A DNA stretch of 46,914 nucleotides from Lachnospiraceae bacterium (lineage in GTDB: Bacteria > Bacillota > Clostridia > Lachnospirales > Lachnospiraceae). The notes below the pieces were generated by a model. That model ran no database searches and had not been told where the DNA came from. It was given only the letters and a program-made list of their open reading frames with translations. The position numbers and the translations under genes are program-made. Shown here one piece after another: positions 32,974-41,048 of the stretch. Numbering within the stretch: position 1 is the first letter of the stretch; every line of letters begins with the position of its first letter. Location: contig SFEV01000018.1 in the NCBI GenBank assembly GCA_004557975.1, positions 1-46,914 on the forward strand, given 5' to 3'.

Positions 32974-33327
32974 CTACAGCAGCGCTTCCTCCCACTCCTT
33001 CTCCTTAAATCCTACGAGCACGCAGTTCTCTGTCACAAAAATGGGCCGTTTTACCAGCATCCCGTCTGTGGAAAGCAGATCCAGCTTCTCATCCTCGGAC
33101 ATGGCCGGCAGCCTGTCTTTTAATTTCTGTTCTTTATAGATATTGCCGCTTGTGTTAAAAAAACGCTTCAGCTCCAGCCCGCTCTTTTCGTACCATGCAG
33201 CCAGCTCACTGCGGTCCGGGTTCTGCAGCCTGATATCACGCAGCTCATAGGAAATGCCATGCTCCTGCAGCCATTTCTCTGCCTTTTTGCAGGTGCTGCA
33301 TTTCGGGTAGCATATAAATGTTCCCAT
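32974..33327 (-). CDS. ArsC/Spx-family thioredoxin-fold protein
   Basis: This 117-residue protein has a CSTCKKAEKWL redox CxxC at residues 10-13 and KRPIFVTENCVLVGFKEKEW at the C-terminus, typical of the ArsC-like/YffB group. Spx itself is a transcription regulator; this group is usually a reductase of unknown substrate. The ATG has GGAGG upstream. The arsenate reductase role often annotated is not supported by any ars genes here. Confidence 0.85.
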   Translation of the reverse strand: MGTFICYPKCSTCKKAEKWLQEHGISYELRDIRLQNPDRSELAAWYEKSGLELKRFFNTSGNIYKEQKLKDRLPAMSEDEKLDLLSTDGMLVKRPIFVTENCVLVGFKEKEWEEALL

Positions 33328-33383
33328 ACCTGTCTCCTCCTTGTCTGTATACCGCTATTTCAGATGTTCCTCTGTACTGCTTC

Positions 33384-33412
33384 ATTATAATAGCTCCCGA
33401 AGCGCTTTGCAA
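33384..33412 (-). promoter_or_regulatory. Sigma-A promoter of the ArsC-like operon
   Basis: Minus-strand TTGCAA (33407-33412), 17-bp spacer, TATAAT (33384-33389). Confidence 0.75.
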
Positions 33413-33619
33413 GCCGAAGCTTGGGACCTTTGCAGTCTATGTGTCCGTTCACGTTACTGTTCGCTTCGTTCACAGCAACACACTTCGCGATGCACAGAAG
33501 CTGCATTTCATGCAGTCTCGCGCGTGATACCCTCGGGATTTCCGCGCATTCTGCGCCCCCAGGCAGGCTACAGACCGCCCGCCTGCAGTGTTTTTCTTTG
33601 CGTACAAGACAGTTTCCGA
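33413..33619. repeat. Non-coding stretch with a repeated hairpin sequence
   Basis: No credible gene is present. It holds GTTACTGTTCGCTTCG followed by TTCACAGCAAC (about 33453-33479), an imperfect palindrome shared in part with 21375 and 28084. It also holds CTGCAT/ATGCAG and GCAGGC/GCCTGC hairpins, the latter followed by a T5 run. The open frames here are low-complexity and lack an SD. An interspersed non-coding repeat is the best reading. Confidence 0.5.
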
Positions 33620-33648
33620 TTGCCGTAATCCCTGCATCATGTTATACT
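33620..33648 (+). promoter_or_regulatory. Putative promoter of panT-coaX
   Basis: TTGCCG (33620-33625), 17-bp spacer, TATACT (33643-33648). The predicted leader is about 210 nt, and no riboswitch class was recognised in it. Confidence 0.65.
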
Positions 33649-33862
33649 TCCCGTGTAATTGTATTGTATCCCTCAGTGGAACAGACACGATGCACCAAAG
33701 CAGAACAGCTGATCCTGCCAGTGCGGAACTGTACCTTTATGGACAGTAACCATCATGATTTTCAGGACTTCCGAAGCTGCTTTCCTGCCTGCTCTGTATA
33801 TTTCAGAGAAGGCTGCATGGGTCCGTACTCCCACGGGGAATAATAACAAGGAGGAAAAAACA

Positions 33863-34489
33863 ATGAAAAAATCAAGCTTCAACACTTCGCAACTCGTAAT
33901 TCTCGGTCTGATGACGGCAATTCTGCTGCTTATGGCCTACACTCCCCTGGGATATCTGAATATCGGGCCTCTCGCAGTCACTTTCAATATGATTCCGGTG
34001 GCTGTCGCAGCTATTACGCTGGGACCTGTGGGCGGCGCCGTTACAGGAGCTGTCTTCGGAATGACCAGCTTCCTGCAGTGCATCGGTGTAGGCGGAACAA
34101 GTGCCATGGGAGCCATCCTGTTTGACATCAATCCGTTCCTTGCCTTTATCCAGCGTTTTATCCCGCGTCTTCTTGACGGACTTCTTCTCGGATACATTTT
34201 CAGATTTACCAGAAAAGCGGTACATACCTCTCTTGCATGTATGATTACCGGATTCTTCTCTGCATTCCTGAATACGGCCTTTTTCATGACGGCACTGGTC
34301 GTTCTTTTCGGAAATACGTCTTATATGCAGGAACTGATGGGCGGAAAAAATGTCATCGCATTTATCTGCGGTTTTGTTGGCATCAACGCAGTCTGCGAGA
34401 TGATCTCCGCAACAGTGATCACAGGAGCAGTCGGTATGGCACTTTATAAGGCAAACTTCGTTCCGGCCCCAAAGCACGCCGCTGCCTGA
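33863..34489 (+). CDS. panT: ECF transporter S component, probable pantothenate transporter
   Basis: This is a 208-residue membrane protein with six helices. It carries the S-component features VILGLMTAILLLMAYTPLG and GPVGGAVTGAVFGMTS. Such subunits bind a vitamin and dock onto the shared EcfA/A'/T module encoded elsewhere. Pantothenate is assigned because type III pantothenate kinase follows 31 bp downstream. The ATG at 33863 has AAGGAGG 8 bp upstream. A longer frame to 33755 covers the leader and is not expected to be translated. Confidence 0.85.
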   Translation: MKKSSFNTSQLVILGLMTAILLLMAYTPLGYLNIGPLAVTFNMIPVAVAAITLGPVGGAVTGAVFGMTSFLQCIGVGGTSAMGAILFDINPFLAFIQRFIPRLLDGLLLGYIFRFTRKAVHTSLACMITGFFSAFLNTAFFMTALVVLFGNTSYMQELMGGKNVIAFICGFVGINAVCEMISATVITGAVGMALYKANFVPAPKHAAA

Positions 34490-34520
34490 ACAGAAACATA
34501 AGAAACCAGGAGGAAACACC

Positions 34521-35285
34521 ATGATACTTGCTGTCGACATCGGAAATTCCAATATTGTACTTGGCTGTTTTGAGGATGAAAAGATACTGTTTATTGAACG
34601 TCTCTCCACAAACCAGAATTCCACAGCGCTGGAATACACGATTCTGATCAAAAATATTCTGGAGCTGAACAGTCTGAGCCATCAGGCATTTGACGGAGCA
34701 ATCATCTCATCCGTCGTGCCGAGCCTCACACACACGCTTCAGGATGCGGTGACGCGCCTGACCGGAAAACAGGTCATGATCGTTGGCCCCGGCATCAAAA
34801 CCGGCCTGAAAATCATGCTGGATAATCCGGCACAGCTGGGAAGCGACCGCGTGGCAGATGCCGTCGCAGCAATTCATGACTATCCGTGCCCGCTGATTAT
34901 CATCGACATGGGGACGGCCACGACCGTCTCGGCCGTTGACCGCAACCGGAATTTCCTCGGAGGCATGATCATTCCGGGACTTCGGGTTTCTCTGGAGTCA
35001 TTGACCATGCGCACGTCGCAGCTTCCGAAGATCAGCCTCGATCCGCCGAAAAAGGTCATCGGCTCCAACACGATCGACTGCATGCGCAGCGGCATTATTT
35101 ACAGCACTGCCTCCAGTATCGACGGTGTGATTGAACGCATTGAGGAGGAGCTGGGAGAACCCTGTACAGTTATTTCCACAGGCGGTCTCTCCAAGACCAT
35201 CATTCCTTACTGCAGACACAAAATTATTATTGATGACCTGCTTCTGCTCAAGGGCCTCATGATTATCTACAATAAAAACGCGTAA
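34521..35285 (+). CDS. coaX: Type III pantothenate kinase
   Basis: This 254-residue enzyme performs the first step of CoA synthesis. It is of the ASKHA fold: DIGNSNIVLGCF at the N-terminus (phosphate 1), LGSDRVADAVAA for pantothenate, and IIDMGTATTVSAVD (phosphate 2). It is co-transcribed with panT. Type III enzymes need a monovalent cation and are not feedback inhibited by CoA. Confidence 0.96.
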   Translation: MILAVDIGNSNIVLGCFEDEKILFIERLSTNQNSTALEYTILIKNILELNSLSHQAFDGAIISSVVPSLTHTLQDAVTRLTGKQVMIVGPGIKTGLKIMLDNPAQLGSDRVADAVAAIHDYPCPLIIIDMGTATTVSAVDRNRNFLGGMIIPGLRVSLESLTMRTSQLPKISLDPPKKVIGSNTIDCMRSGIIYSTASSIDGVIERIEEELGEPCTVISTGGLSKTIIPYCRHKIIIDDLLLLKGLMIIYNKNA

Positions 35286-35320
35286 ATCAGATATCCGGAG
35301 TCTGATATTTCCCGAACAGA

Positions 35321-35359
35321 AAACGGGCTGACGTACTGCTTTGTTACGTCAGCCCGTTT
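35321..35359. terminator. Bidirectional terminator between coaX and the nitroreductase gene
   Basis: A perfect 15-bp stem (35321-35335 with 35345-35359) has a 9-base loop. T-rich tails lie on both sides (GTTTCTTC on plus, GTTTTCTG on minus). Confidence 0.93.
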
Positions 35360-35365
35360 CTTCAC

Positions 35366-35944
35366 TCAGTTCACAATCACATCCTCCAGCCTACGCTTCG
35401 GCACGTAATGCACATCATTCTCATCTCTGTAGTAATCCACGGATTCTCCCGTTCCCGCCTCAGTCAGAATGATTTTTTCTGCCGGTTTTCCGATGGCGAC
35501 AATCAGCACCGGTGCAAGCTCCGGCGCCAGTCCGAGAGTCTCTTTCACCTCACCGGCATGAAAATTCCCGATCATGCAGCCCCCAAGCCCCATCTCTGTA
35601 GCCGCAAGGAGTATCGTCTGTGCCGCAATACCGATATCTTTCTGAAAGCGCGCCAGAGATTCTCCAAGCTCCGTATTCTGACAGATGACAATGAACGCCG
35701 TCGGACACATTCCTCTGTGCGGAAGCTCCATCTGTGGCAGTCCTCTGGCCCATTTCGTCATTCGCTGAATCTGATCGACACGTTCCTTTTCCCATGCAAG
35801 ATAATACTGCAGCGGCTGCCTGTTTACACTGGAGGCCGCGAGGCGGGCACAGTCCACCATCTCCAGCAGTTCCTCCCGCGTCACACGCCTGCTCTCATCG
35901 TAGCCGCGATAGCTTCTGTTTGCCTTTACCAGATCCTTAAACAT
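35366..35944 (-). CDS. Nitroreductase-family flavoprotein
   Basis: This 192-residue FMN-dependent protein starts MFKDLVKANRSYRGYDESR. It has ARLAASSVNRQPLQYYL and ATEMGLGGCMIGNF, which bind FMN. It reduces an unknown acceptor with NAD(P)H. The ATG at 35944 has GGAGG upstream; a longer frame begins at 35989. It ends at a strong terminator. It begins 66 bp after the MurE-like gene and may be in the same transcript. Confidence 0.88.
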   Translation of the reverse strand: MFKDLVKANRSYRGYDESRRVTREELLEMVDCARLAASSVNRQPLQYYLAWEKERVDQIQRMTKWARGLPQMELPHRGMCPTAFIVICQNTELGESLARFQKDIGIAAQTILLAATEMGLGGCMIGNFHAGEVKETLGLAPELAPVLIVAIGKPAEKIILTEAGTGESVDYYRDENDVHYVPKRRLEDVIVN

Positions 35945-36010
35945 AGTACCCCTCCATCCTCCGGCATGGAATTTTCCTCTCAGGATCATACCGGAATATC
36001 TTTTCCGCCA

Positions 36011-37549
36011 TCATACCTCATTTTTCTTAAATTGTAAATGACTGTCATATTCTCTCAATGCTTCTGTCATCAGTGTGGAATCTGTGGGATACTCGCGGGA
36101 ACATCCTCCGATTTTCTGATACTTTTCAGTCCCTCTTCCCAGCACGAGGATGATCGTCCTCTCAGATACACCGGAAGCCATGCGAACTGCCTGATTCACG
36201 GCACTGCGTCTGTCTGCAACACAGCGGCAGGCACAGCCAGTCAGCTCCACGTAGCTGCGCACCTCCTGCGCGATCGCCTCCTGACATTCCATTCCCGGGT
36301 CGTCGGAGGTGATAAAGACGTAATCAGACAAAAGCCCTGCAATCTCCCCGAGATCCCGCCTGCGGTTTTGCGCCTTACCGCCTGGACAGCCGAATATGGT
36401 AATGATATTCCTGTAAGGTGCATATTCCTGATACACAGCGTCGAACAGCCGCTCAAAGCTGAGTCTGTTGTGTGCAAAGTCCACAATCCCGCATATTTTT
36501 TTGTCCTGGCTCCCGAAAGTTTCCATTCGCCCCGGCACACACGTCCGCTCCAGCGCCTGCTTCATATATTTGACGGGTACGCCGTACACATAAGCTGCCG
36601 CAATGGCAGCCACAGCATTTTCTATATTGAACTGTCCTCTCATGGCAAGAGTAAAGGGTTCATGAAACCTGTCACACGTAACGCGGAAGTGAACACCCAG
36701 ACTGTCTGTCCTGACATCGCTGTAGCGGATATCTGCCCGCGGATGGCGTCCGAAAGTCACTACGCGCCGGGCTTTTCTTGCAGCCTTTCTGGTTTTCTGG
36801 ATGTGGTCGGAATCGAGATTGATACAGGCCGTCTTTGTCTGGCGGAAGATGGAAAGCTTTGCGCTGAAATAGTCCTCAAAATCCGTATGTTCCACAGGAC
36901 TGATATGATCCTCCGAAATATTCAGAAAAATACCGACATCAAAGATCAGTTCCCGGACTCTCGTGTATTTCAGTGCCTGACTGGATACTTCCATCGTCAT
37001 ATACTGCAGTCCGCAGTCTCTGGCATTTGCCAGCAGTTCATGAAGCACCGGAGCTTCCGGCGTTGTCATCACTGCATCCTCTCTCTTCCTTCCGTCATAA
37101 TTTTCCACTGTGGATATGAGTCCCGTCTCCGGCCTTCCCTGATCCTGCTCCCACAGATCGAGCATCGTCTTCAGATACCACGCCGTCGTCGTCTTGCCTT
37201 TCGTCCCTGTGATCCCTGTCAGAACCGGTGCACCCGGCCGATACCCGTAAAACAGCGCGGAGACGGCTGCCATCGCCCGCCTGATATCCGTCACTATCAG
37301 CCCTCTCATACTGTATCCGGTGCCGATTGGCTGTTCACTGATATACGCAACACTGCCGCGTCTTGCCGCCTCCTCCAGGTATTCCGGCCGAAATGATGCT
37401 CCCTTGCATATAAAAAGTGTTCCGGGAACCACTTTTCGGGAATCACATGTCAGAGCGTGAAGCACATCGTTTTCCCTCTGCGACATCACAACAGCTTTCA
37501 GAAGTCCGCGCTTTATAAGCATTTCCTCCATTTCTTTCACCGTTATCAT
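36011..37549 (-). CDS. MurE-like UDP-MurNAc-tripeptide synthetase family ligase
   Basis: This 512-residue Mur ligase has its ATP-binding loop ITGTKGKTTT at about residues 112-121. MEVSSQALK, SEDHISPVEHTDFEDYF with the carbamoylated-Lys region SAKLSIF, and FGCPGGKAQNRRRDLGEIA are present. The meso-diaminopimelate motif DNPR reads SDDPGMEC, and the usual DYAHTPDA reads DFAHNRLS, so substrate choice is uncertain and it may be a second, specialised MurE. The ATG at 37549 lies 2 bp after the vanY stop and uses a GGAGGG SD inside the end of vanY. Confidence 0.85.
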   Translation of the reverse strand: MITVKEMEEMLIKRGLLKAVVMSQRENDVLHALTCDSRKVVPGTLFICKGASFRPEYLEEAARRGSVAYISEQPIGTGYSMRGLIVTDIRRAMAAVSALFYGYRPGAPVLTGITGTKGKTTTAWYLKTMLDLWEQDQGRPETGLISTVENYDGRKREDAVMTTPEAPVLHELLANARDCGLQYMTMEVSSQALKYTRVRELIFDVGIFLNISEDHISPVEHTDFEDYFSAKLSIFRQTKTACINLDSDHIQKTRKAARKARRVVTFGRHPRADIRYSDVRTDSLGVHFRVTCDRFHEPFTLAMRGQFNIENAVAAIAAAYVYGVPVKYMKQALERTCVPGRMETFGSQDKKICGIVDFAHNRLSFERLFDAVYQEYAPYRNIITIFGCPGGKAQNRRRDLGEIAGLLSDYVFITSDDPGMECQEAIAQEVRSYVELTGCACRCVADRRSAVNQAVRMASGVSERTIILVLGRGTEKYQKIGGCSREYPTDSTLMTEALREYDSHLQFKKNEV

Positions 37550-37551
37550 AC

Positions 37552-38442
37552 TCACCCTCCGATTGAAAGGTACTCTTCCAGTGTGATACCTTTTCCCATA
37601 ATTTTTTCGGCAGCTTCCACACCTACATACCGGAAATGCCACGCTTCATAATCAATCCCTGTAATATCTTCTTTCCCTCTCGGATAACGCAGAATAAATC
37701 CGTACCTGCTGCAGTTTTCTCTGAGCCATCGGTTTTCCTCCGTGCGCTCCTGCGATTCGTCCAGCATCTGGTAATTGAGAGATACGATATCGACAGCCAA
37801 CCCCGTCTCATGCTCACTGAATCCCGGCGGCATGGTTTCCCGCGTCTCATAGTCGTATGCCTCCTGCCAGCTCATCCCGTACCGCTCCATGGAAGCCGCA
37901 ATATCCTCTTCCAGAAGCTGCTTCTGCTTTTCTCTGTCACGGTACCCCGACGCGACTACAAACTGAAATCCCTCGTCTGTTCCGTCTGAGAGCATGTCAC
38001 AGAGGGCCTGGTACATTTCCTCTGCCACTGCACAGGAACCATTTCTCAGCCAGTGCAGCTCAACCTCATAGTCTTCCGAAAGCACATGGTCTTTATTGAC
38101 AAGAATCAGAAGATCTGTCTCCTGCACATTCTCTCCGGCCTGCCCGCTCTGTCCGCCATGAATTCCCGTCATCACCGGATAATTCGTGAACGTGCGCTCA
38201 GATCTGTTCCGTCCCATAAAAGTGAAGACAGACACGCCTGCCAGAATTACAGCTGCGGTCCCCAGAAGCCTGCACTGGCGCTTCAACCTGTACTCCTGCT
38301 GTTCCCTGTATCTGCTGTTTTTTTCTGTATGACCACTTTCTTTCTCTGCATTATATTTTCTATTCCCGTTCTTCTGCTTCCTGTCAAAAAATGATTTTTC
38401 CTGCTGCCCTGGAAGCTTACTATGTAAAAAATATGTTTCCAT
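37552..38442 (-). CDS. vanY: VanY-type D-alanyl-D-alanine carboxypeptidase (M15B)
   Basis: This 296-residue protein has a cytoplasmic basic segment (1-57), one membrane helix (58-76) and an extracellular zinc peptidase domain. SGYRDR, FSEHETGLAVDIV (His211, Asp218) and YEAWHFRYVG (Glu266, His269) are all intact. It removes terminal D-Ala from peptidoglycan stems. It heads a pair with a MurE-like ligase and lies downstream of a two-component system, so it is probably under its control. Its SD lies in a hairpin, and TGATACA-like repeats precede it. Confidence 0.93.
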   Translation of the reverse strand: METYFLHSKLPGQQEKSFFDRKQKNGNRKYNAEKESGHTEKNSRYREQQEYRLKRQCRLLGTAAVILAGVSVFTFMGRNRSERTFTNYPVMTGIHGGQSGQAGENVQETDLLILVNKDHVLSEDYEVELHWLRNGSCAVAEEMYQALCDMLSDGTDEGFQFVVASGYRDREKQKQLLEEDIAASMERYGMSWQEAYDYETRETMPPGFSEHETGLAVDIVSLNYQMLDESQERTEENRWLRENCSRYGFILRYPRGKEDITGIDYEAWHFRYVGVEAAEKIMGKGITLEEYLSIGG

Positions 38443-38443
38443 A

Positions 38444-38477
38444 AAAAATCCTCCCTGTATCGATCTTTACAGAGAGG
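38444..38477 (-). promoter_or_regulatory. Hairpin containing the vanY SD, followed by T6
   Basis: 38450-38459 pairs with 38468-38477, a 10-bp stem in RNA with one wobble and an 8-base loop. The 3' arm in minus sense ends GGGAGG, then ATTTTTT and the ATG. It can be read as the terminator of the upstream kinase operon or as a block on vanY translation. Confidence 0.75.
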
Positions 38478-38490
38478 ATATCTTCAACAT

Positions 38491-38529
38491 GTATCAGATT
38501 GTATTCAAAATTGTATCATTTTTGTATCA
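38491..38529 (-). promoter_or_regulatory. Four TGATACA-like direct repeats spaced 10-12 bp ahead of vanY
   Basis: The plus-strand GTATCA (or GTATTC) half-sites start at 38491, 38501, 38513 and 38524. Same-orientation repeats near one helical turn apart are typical of OmpR/PhoB-family binding sites, and a regulator of that family is encoded at 41049-41702. Confidence 0.6.
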
Positions 38530-38550
38530 CCTGACGGTCAGATGCCGGTT

Positions 38551-39579
38551 TTAATCATACGCCGCATCATACTTCTCCTGGTACTCTTTTTTCATTGCAT
38601 CTGCATTGCCCTCTTCGTCCAGTCCGTAGTCGTACAGATCCATGTTCTCTCCTTTCTCCGACACCCACTCCAGCCATGCCTCAGTGGAATATCTGTCCTG
38701 CCACTCTCCAAAGGAAAGCAGCATTGACAGAATCAGGTCATCAAGAATCTCCGGACCCATGCGCACCGAAAGACCGAATCCCATATCATTTAAGATCACT
38801 GCCCGCCCGACACTGCTCTTAAAATTCTCATACACCAGCTCCGCCTCAAACTCCAGCCCTTCGTCCGAAATAATCTCTGCGGACTCGGCACTGGTAAGAG
38901 CTGCAAGACCATAATCTTTCCGGGCATCCTCCTGCTGCGGCAGAGCTTCTCCTGCCCAGAGCAGCTCCTGCATGGCCGTGTAGGACTCACATCCAAGCTG
39001 CTGTGCCATAAAATCCTCTGCCCGCCTTCCCGTTACAGCTGCATAGTAGATCAGATCCATTTCCAGATCGGCAAGAAGCAGGATTCTGTTCTCCCCGCCG
39101 AAAAAAGCGGCGACGATCACCGGCAGCACGGACTGATCCGCGCAGAGCATACCGAGCATTACCTCGCCGTCTCCCGATGAAATGATTGTCGAGTAATACT
39201 GCGGCAGCAGCCCGTTCTCGCCCCACTGCCCTATCACCCGCCTGCACTTTGCAATGACTCCATCCACAGAAACTCCTGTCAGCGCCGTAAAAGTTTCCAT
39301 ATCAGAAGCCTCCAGAAGTGAAACGTAATTGTTTTCCTCCGCCCAGTAAAAATTCTCCGCCTCGCTCAGAATTTTCATTCTTCCCGCAATGTCAAGAGAT
39401 TTCGTATCAATAAATTCAATATTTTCCCGATTGGAGAGAACTACCTCACCAGTCAGTTTTTCATCCTGCCATTTCGCATACAGCCCCGGGAGAAACAGCG
39501 CAAGAGCAACCGTCACAGCGAGCCAGACCATGCCGCCTGCATATTTGACTGTCATCTTCCATCTGTTCTCGTGGTTCAT
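38551..39579 (-). CDS. Membrane-anchored extracytoplasmic protein of unknown function, linked to the sensor kinase
   Basis: This 342-residue protein has one N-terminal membrane helix (about residues 13-33) and a mainly acidic extracellular part. The first section reads like an extracytoplasmic sensor domain. No catalytic motif is recognisable. The ATG overlaps the kinase stop by four bases (ATGA), so synthesis is coupled to the kinase. It may be a sensor partner or a modulator of the two-component system. I do not recognise the family. Confidence 0.75.
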   Translation of the reverse strand: MNHENRWKMTVKYAGGMVWLAVTVALALFLPGLYAKWQDEKLTGEVVLSNRENIEFIDTKSLDIAGRMKILSEAENFYWAEENNYVSLLEASDMETFTALTGVSVDGVIAKCRRVIGQWGENGLLPQYYSTIISSGDGEVMLGMLCADQSVLPVIVAAFFGGENRILLLADLEMDLIYYAAVTGRRAEDFMAQQLGCESYTAMQELLWAGEALPQQEDARKDYGLAALTSAESAEIISDEGLEFEAELVYENFKSSVGRAVILNDMGFGLSVRMGPEILDDLILSMLLSFGEWQDRYSTEAWLEWVSEKGENMDLYDYGLDEEGNADAMKKEYQEKYDAAYD

Positions 39580-41030
39580 CCTGCATTTTCCTTCCTCTGT
39601 TTTGCTCTGCGAGATCTTCTGCGCTCCCGCCCTGCATGAGCCGGTGTCCCAAACAACACGCTCACTGTTGTCCCTCGCCCCGGCTCGCTCTCAATCTGCC
39701 ATCCGCCCTGATGCAGGTCAATGATTTTCCGACATAGTGCAAGGCCGAGACCTGCTCCTCCTTCTTTCCGTGAACGCGACTTGTCCACCATATAAAAAGC
39801 TTCTGTGATTCTGGACAGTTCTTCCTTCGGAATACCCTTACCATTGTCAGACACACGGATCAGATACCCTCCGGACACCGGCTCTCCGACGAGCGTAACT
39901 GTCTGCCCCGGTTCGGATGCTTTTCTCGCATTGTCAGCCAGATTAATAAACAGCGAGCCCAACAGATCGCGGTCTCCATAGATCACGCCCTCCCGTGCCT
40001 CTGCCTGCAGCGTAATCTGATGCTCCGAAAATACCGTCTCCACCGTTTTCTTCACCTCCTGAAGAAGGGAAGGTACATGGATTTCTTTCCAGGCGATTTC
40101 CTGCTTTCCCGCCATTGTCATCTCCAGCAGCTTGTAGGAGAGAGACTGCAGACGTTTTCCCTGACGGTAAATATAATCAGCACACATATCTGTTTCCTCC
40201 GGAGAGAGCTCCATCTGGCGAATCGTATCTGCATATCCAATAATGGAAGTCAAAGGCGTCTTCAGCTCATGGGCAAAGGCCGCCGTAAATTCTTCCTGAC
40301 GTTTCACTTCGTCCTGGAGACGTTCCATCTGCAGATTCATCTCATTTGCCATCCAGTTGAAATCATCGGCCAGCATACCGATCTCATCTCCGCTGCGTAT
40401 ATGGACGCGGACATCATATTTCCCGCGCGCAAACTGGCGTGTCGCACCGGAAAGCTTCTGCATGTTCCGCATGACAAAGAACATGATAAGCCAAATGACG
40501 CAGCCCACCAGCACCGACAGCATCAGCATACCCGTCTGATACGTGGAATACATATCTGACCTGCTGTCAAAGACTGCTGAGATGTCCTTTGTCGTTTCAA
40601 TATATGTATCAAAGCTGGTACGTCCAACTACCACGGCATACATCTTTCCGGCCTCCTGAAAAATGCCGTATCCCATATTGTGTGAGTCATCCATACGCTC
40701 TATGATATCATGAGTGATTACAGTACCTCCGTCCTGATACAGCACAGCCCCCTCACCATCCAGGACACGCGCACTGCTCTCTCTGCCTGACTTCCGGTGA
40801 AAGCTGTCCACCAGCCTGCGAATCGATGTCTGCTCCTTCTGTTCCTGTGAGAGACTGTTCCAGGTCAGCTCAAAGGAATTCTGGAACATCTGGTTTTCCA
40901 CCATACACTGGTTCATCTCCTGATCCAGCCTGTTCTGAAACTGCCCCTGTATCATCCAGGACCCGAATACTGTCAGAAATATGATAAATATTGGCGTTGT
41001 AATAAAAAAAAGCTTCCAGGACAGCTTCAT
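39576..41030 (-). CDS. Sensor histidine kinase (HAMP-HisKA-HATPase)
   Basis: This 484-residue kinase has membrane helices at about 8-28 and 166-187, with an extracellular sensor of about 135 residues between them. A HAMP linker follows (to about 240), then His254 in AFAHELKTPLTSIIGY. The N box is NLADNARKA, and DNGKGIP and GAGLGLALC follow. All catalytic boxes are intact. It lies 18 bp after the regulator gene. Its neighbours vanY and a murE-like gene suggest it monitors cell-wall state, similar in layout to VanS. Confidence 0.95.
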   Translation of the reverse strand: MKLSWKLFFITTPIFIIFLTVFGSWMIQGQFQNRLDQEMNQCMVENQMFQNSFELTWNSLSQEQKEQTSIRRLVDSFHRKSGRESSARVLDGEGAVLYQDGGTVITHDIIERMDDSHNMGYGIFQEAGKMYAVVVGRTSFDTYIETTKDISAVFDSRSDMYSTYQTGMLMLSVLVGCVIWLIMFFVMRNMQKLSGATRQFARGKYDVRVHIRSGDEIGMLADDFNWMANEMNLQMERLQDEVKRQEEFTAAFAHELKTPLTSIIGYADTIRQMELSPEETDMCADYIYRQGKRLQSLSYKLLEMTMAGKQEIAWKEIHVPSLLQEVKKTVETVFSEHQITLQAEAREGVIYGDRDLLGSLFINLADNARKASEPGQTVTLVGEPVSGGYLIRVSDNGKGIPKEELSRITEAFYMVDKSRSRKEGGAGLGLALCRKIIDLHQGGWQIESEPGRGTTVSVLFGTPAHAGRERRRSRRAKQRKENAG

Positions 41031-41048
41031 TTTTACCCCCGTTCCGGT

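Noticed and set aside
33421..33843. Plus-strand frame of 140 codons upstream of panT
   Set aside because: No SD, spans a repeat, hairpins and a promoter, and has no recognisable protein features.
36038..37396. Plus-strand frame of 452 codons
   Set aside because: Antisense to the MurE-like gene with shadow composition; no start signal.
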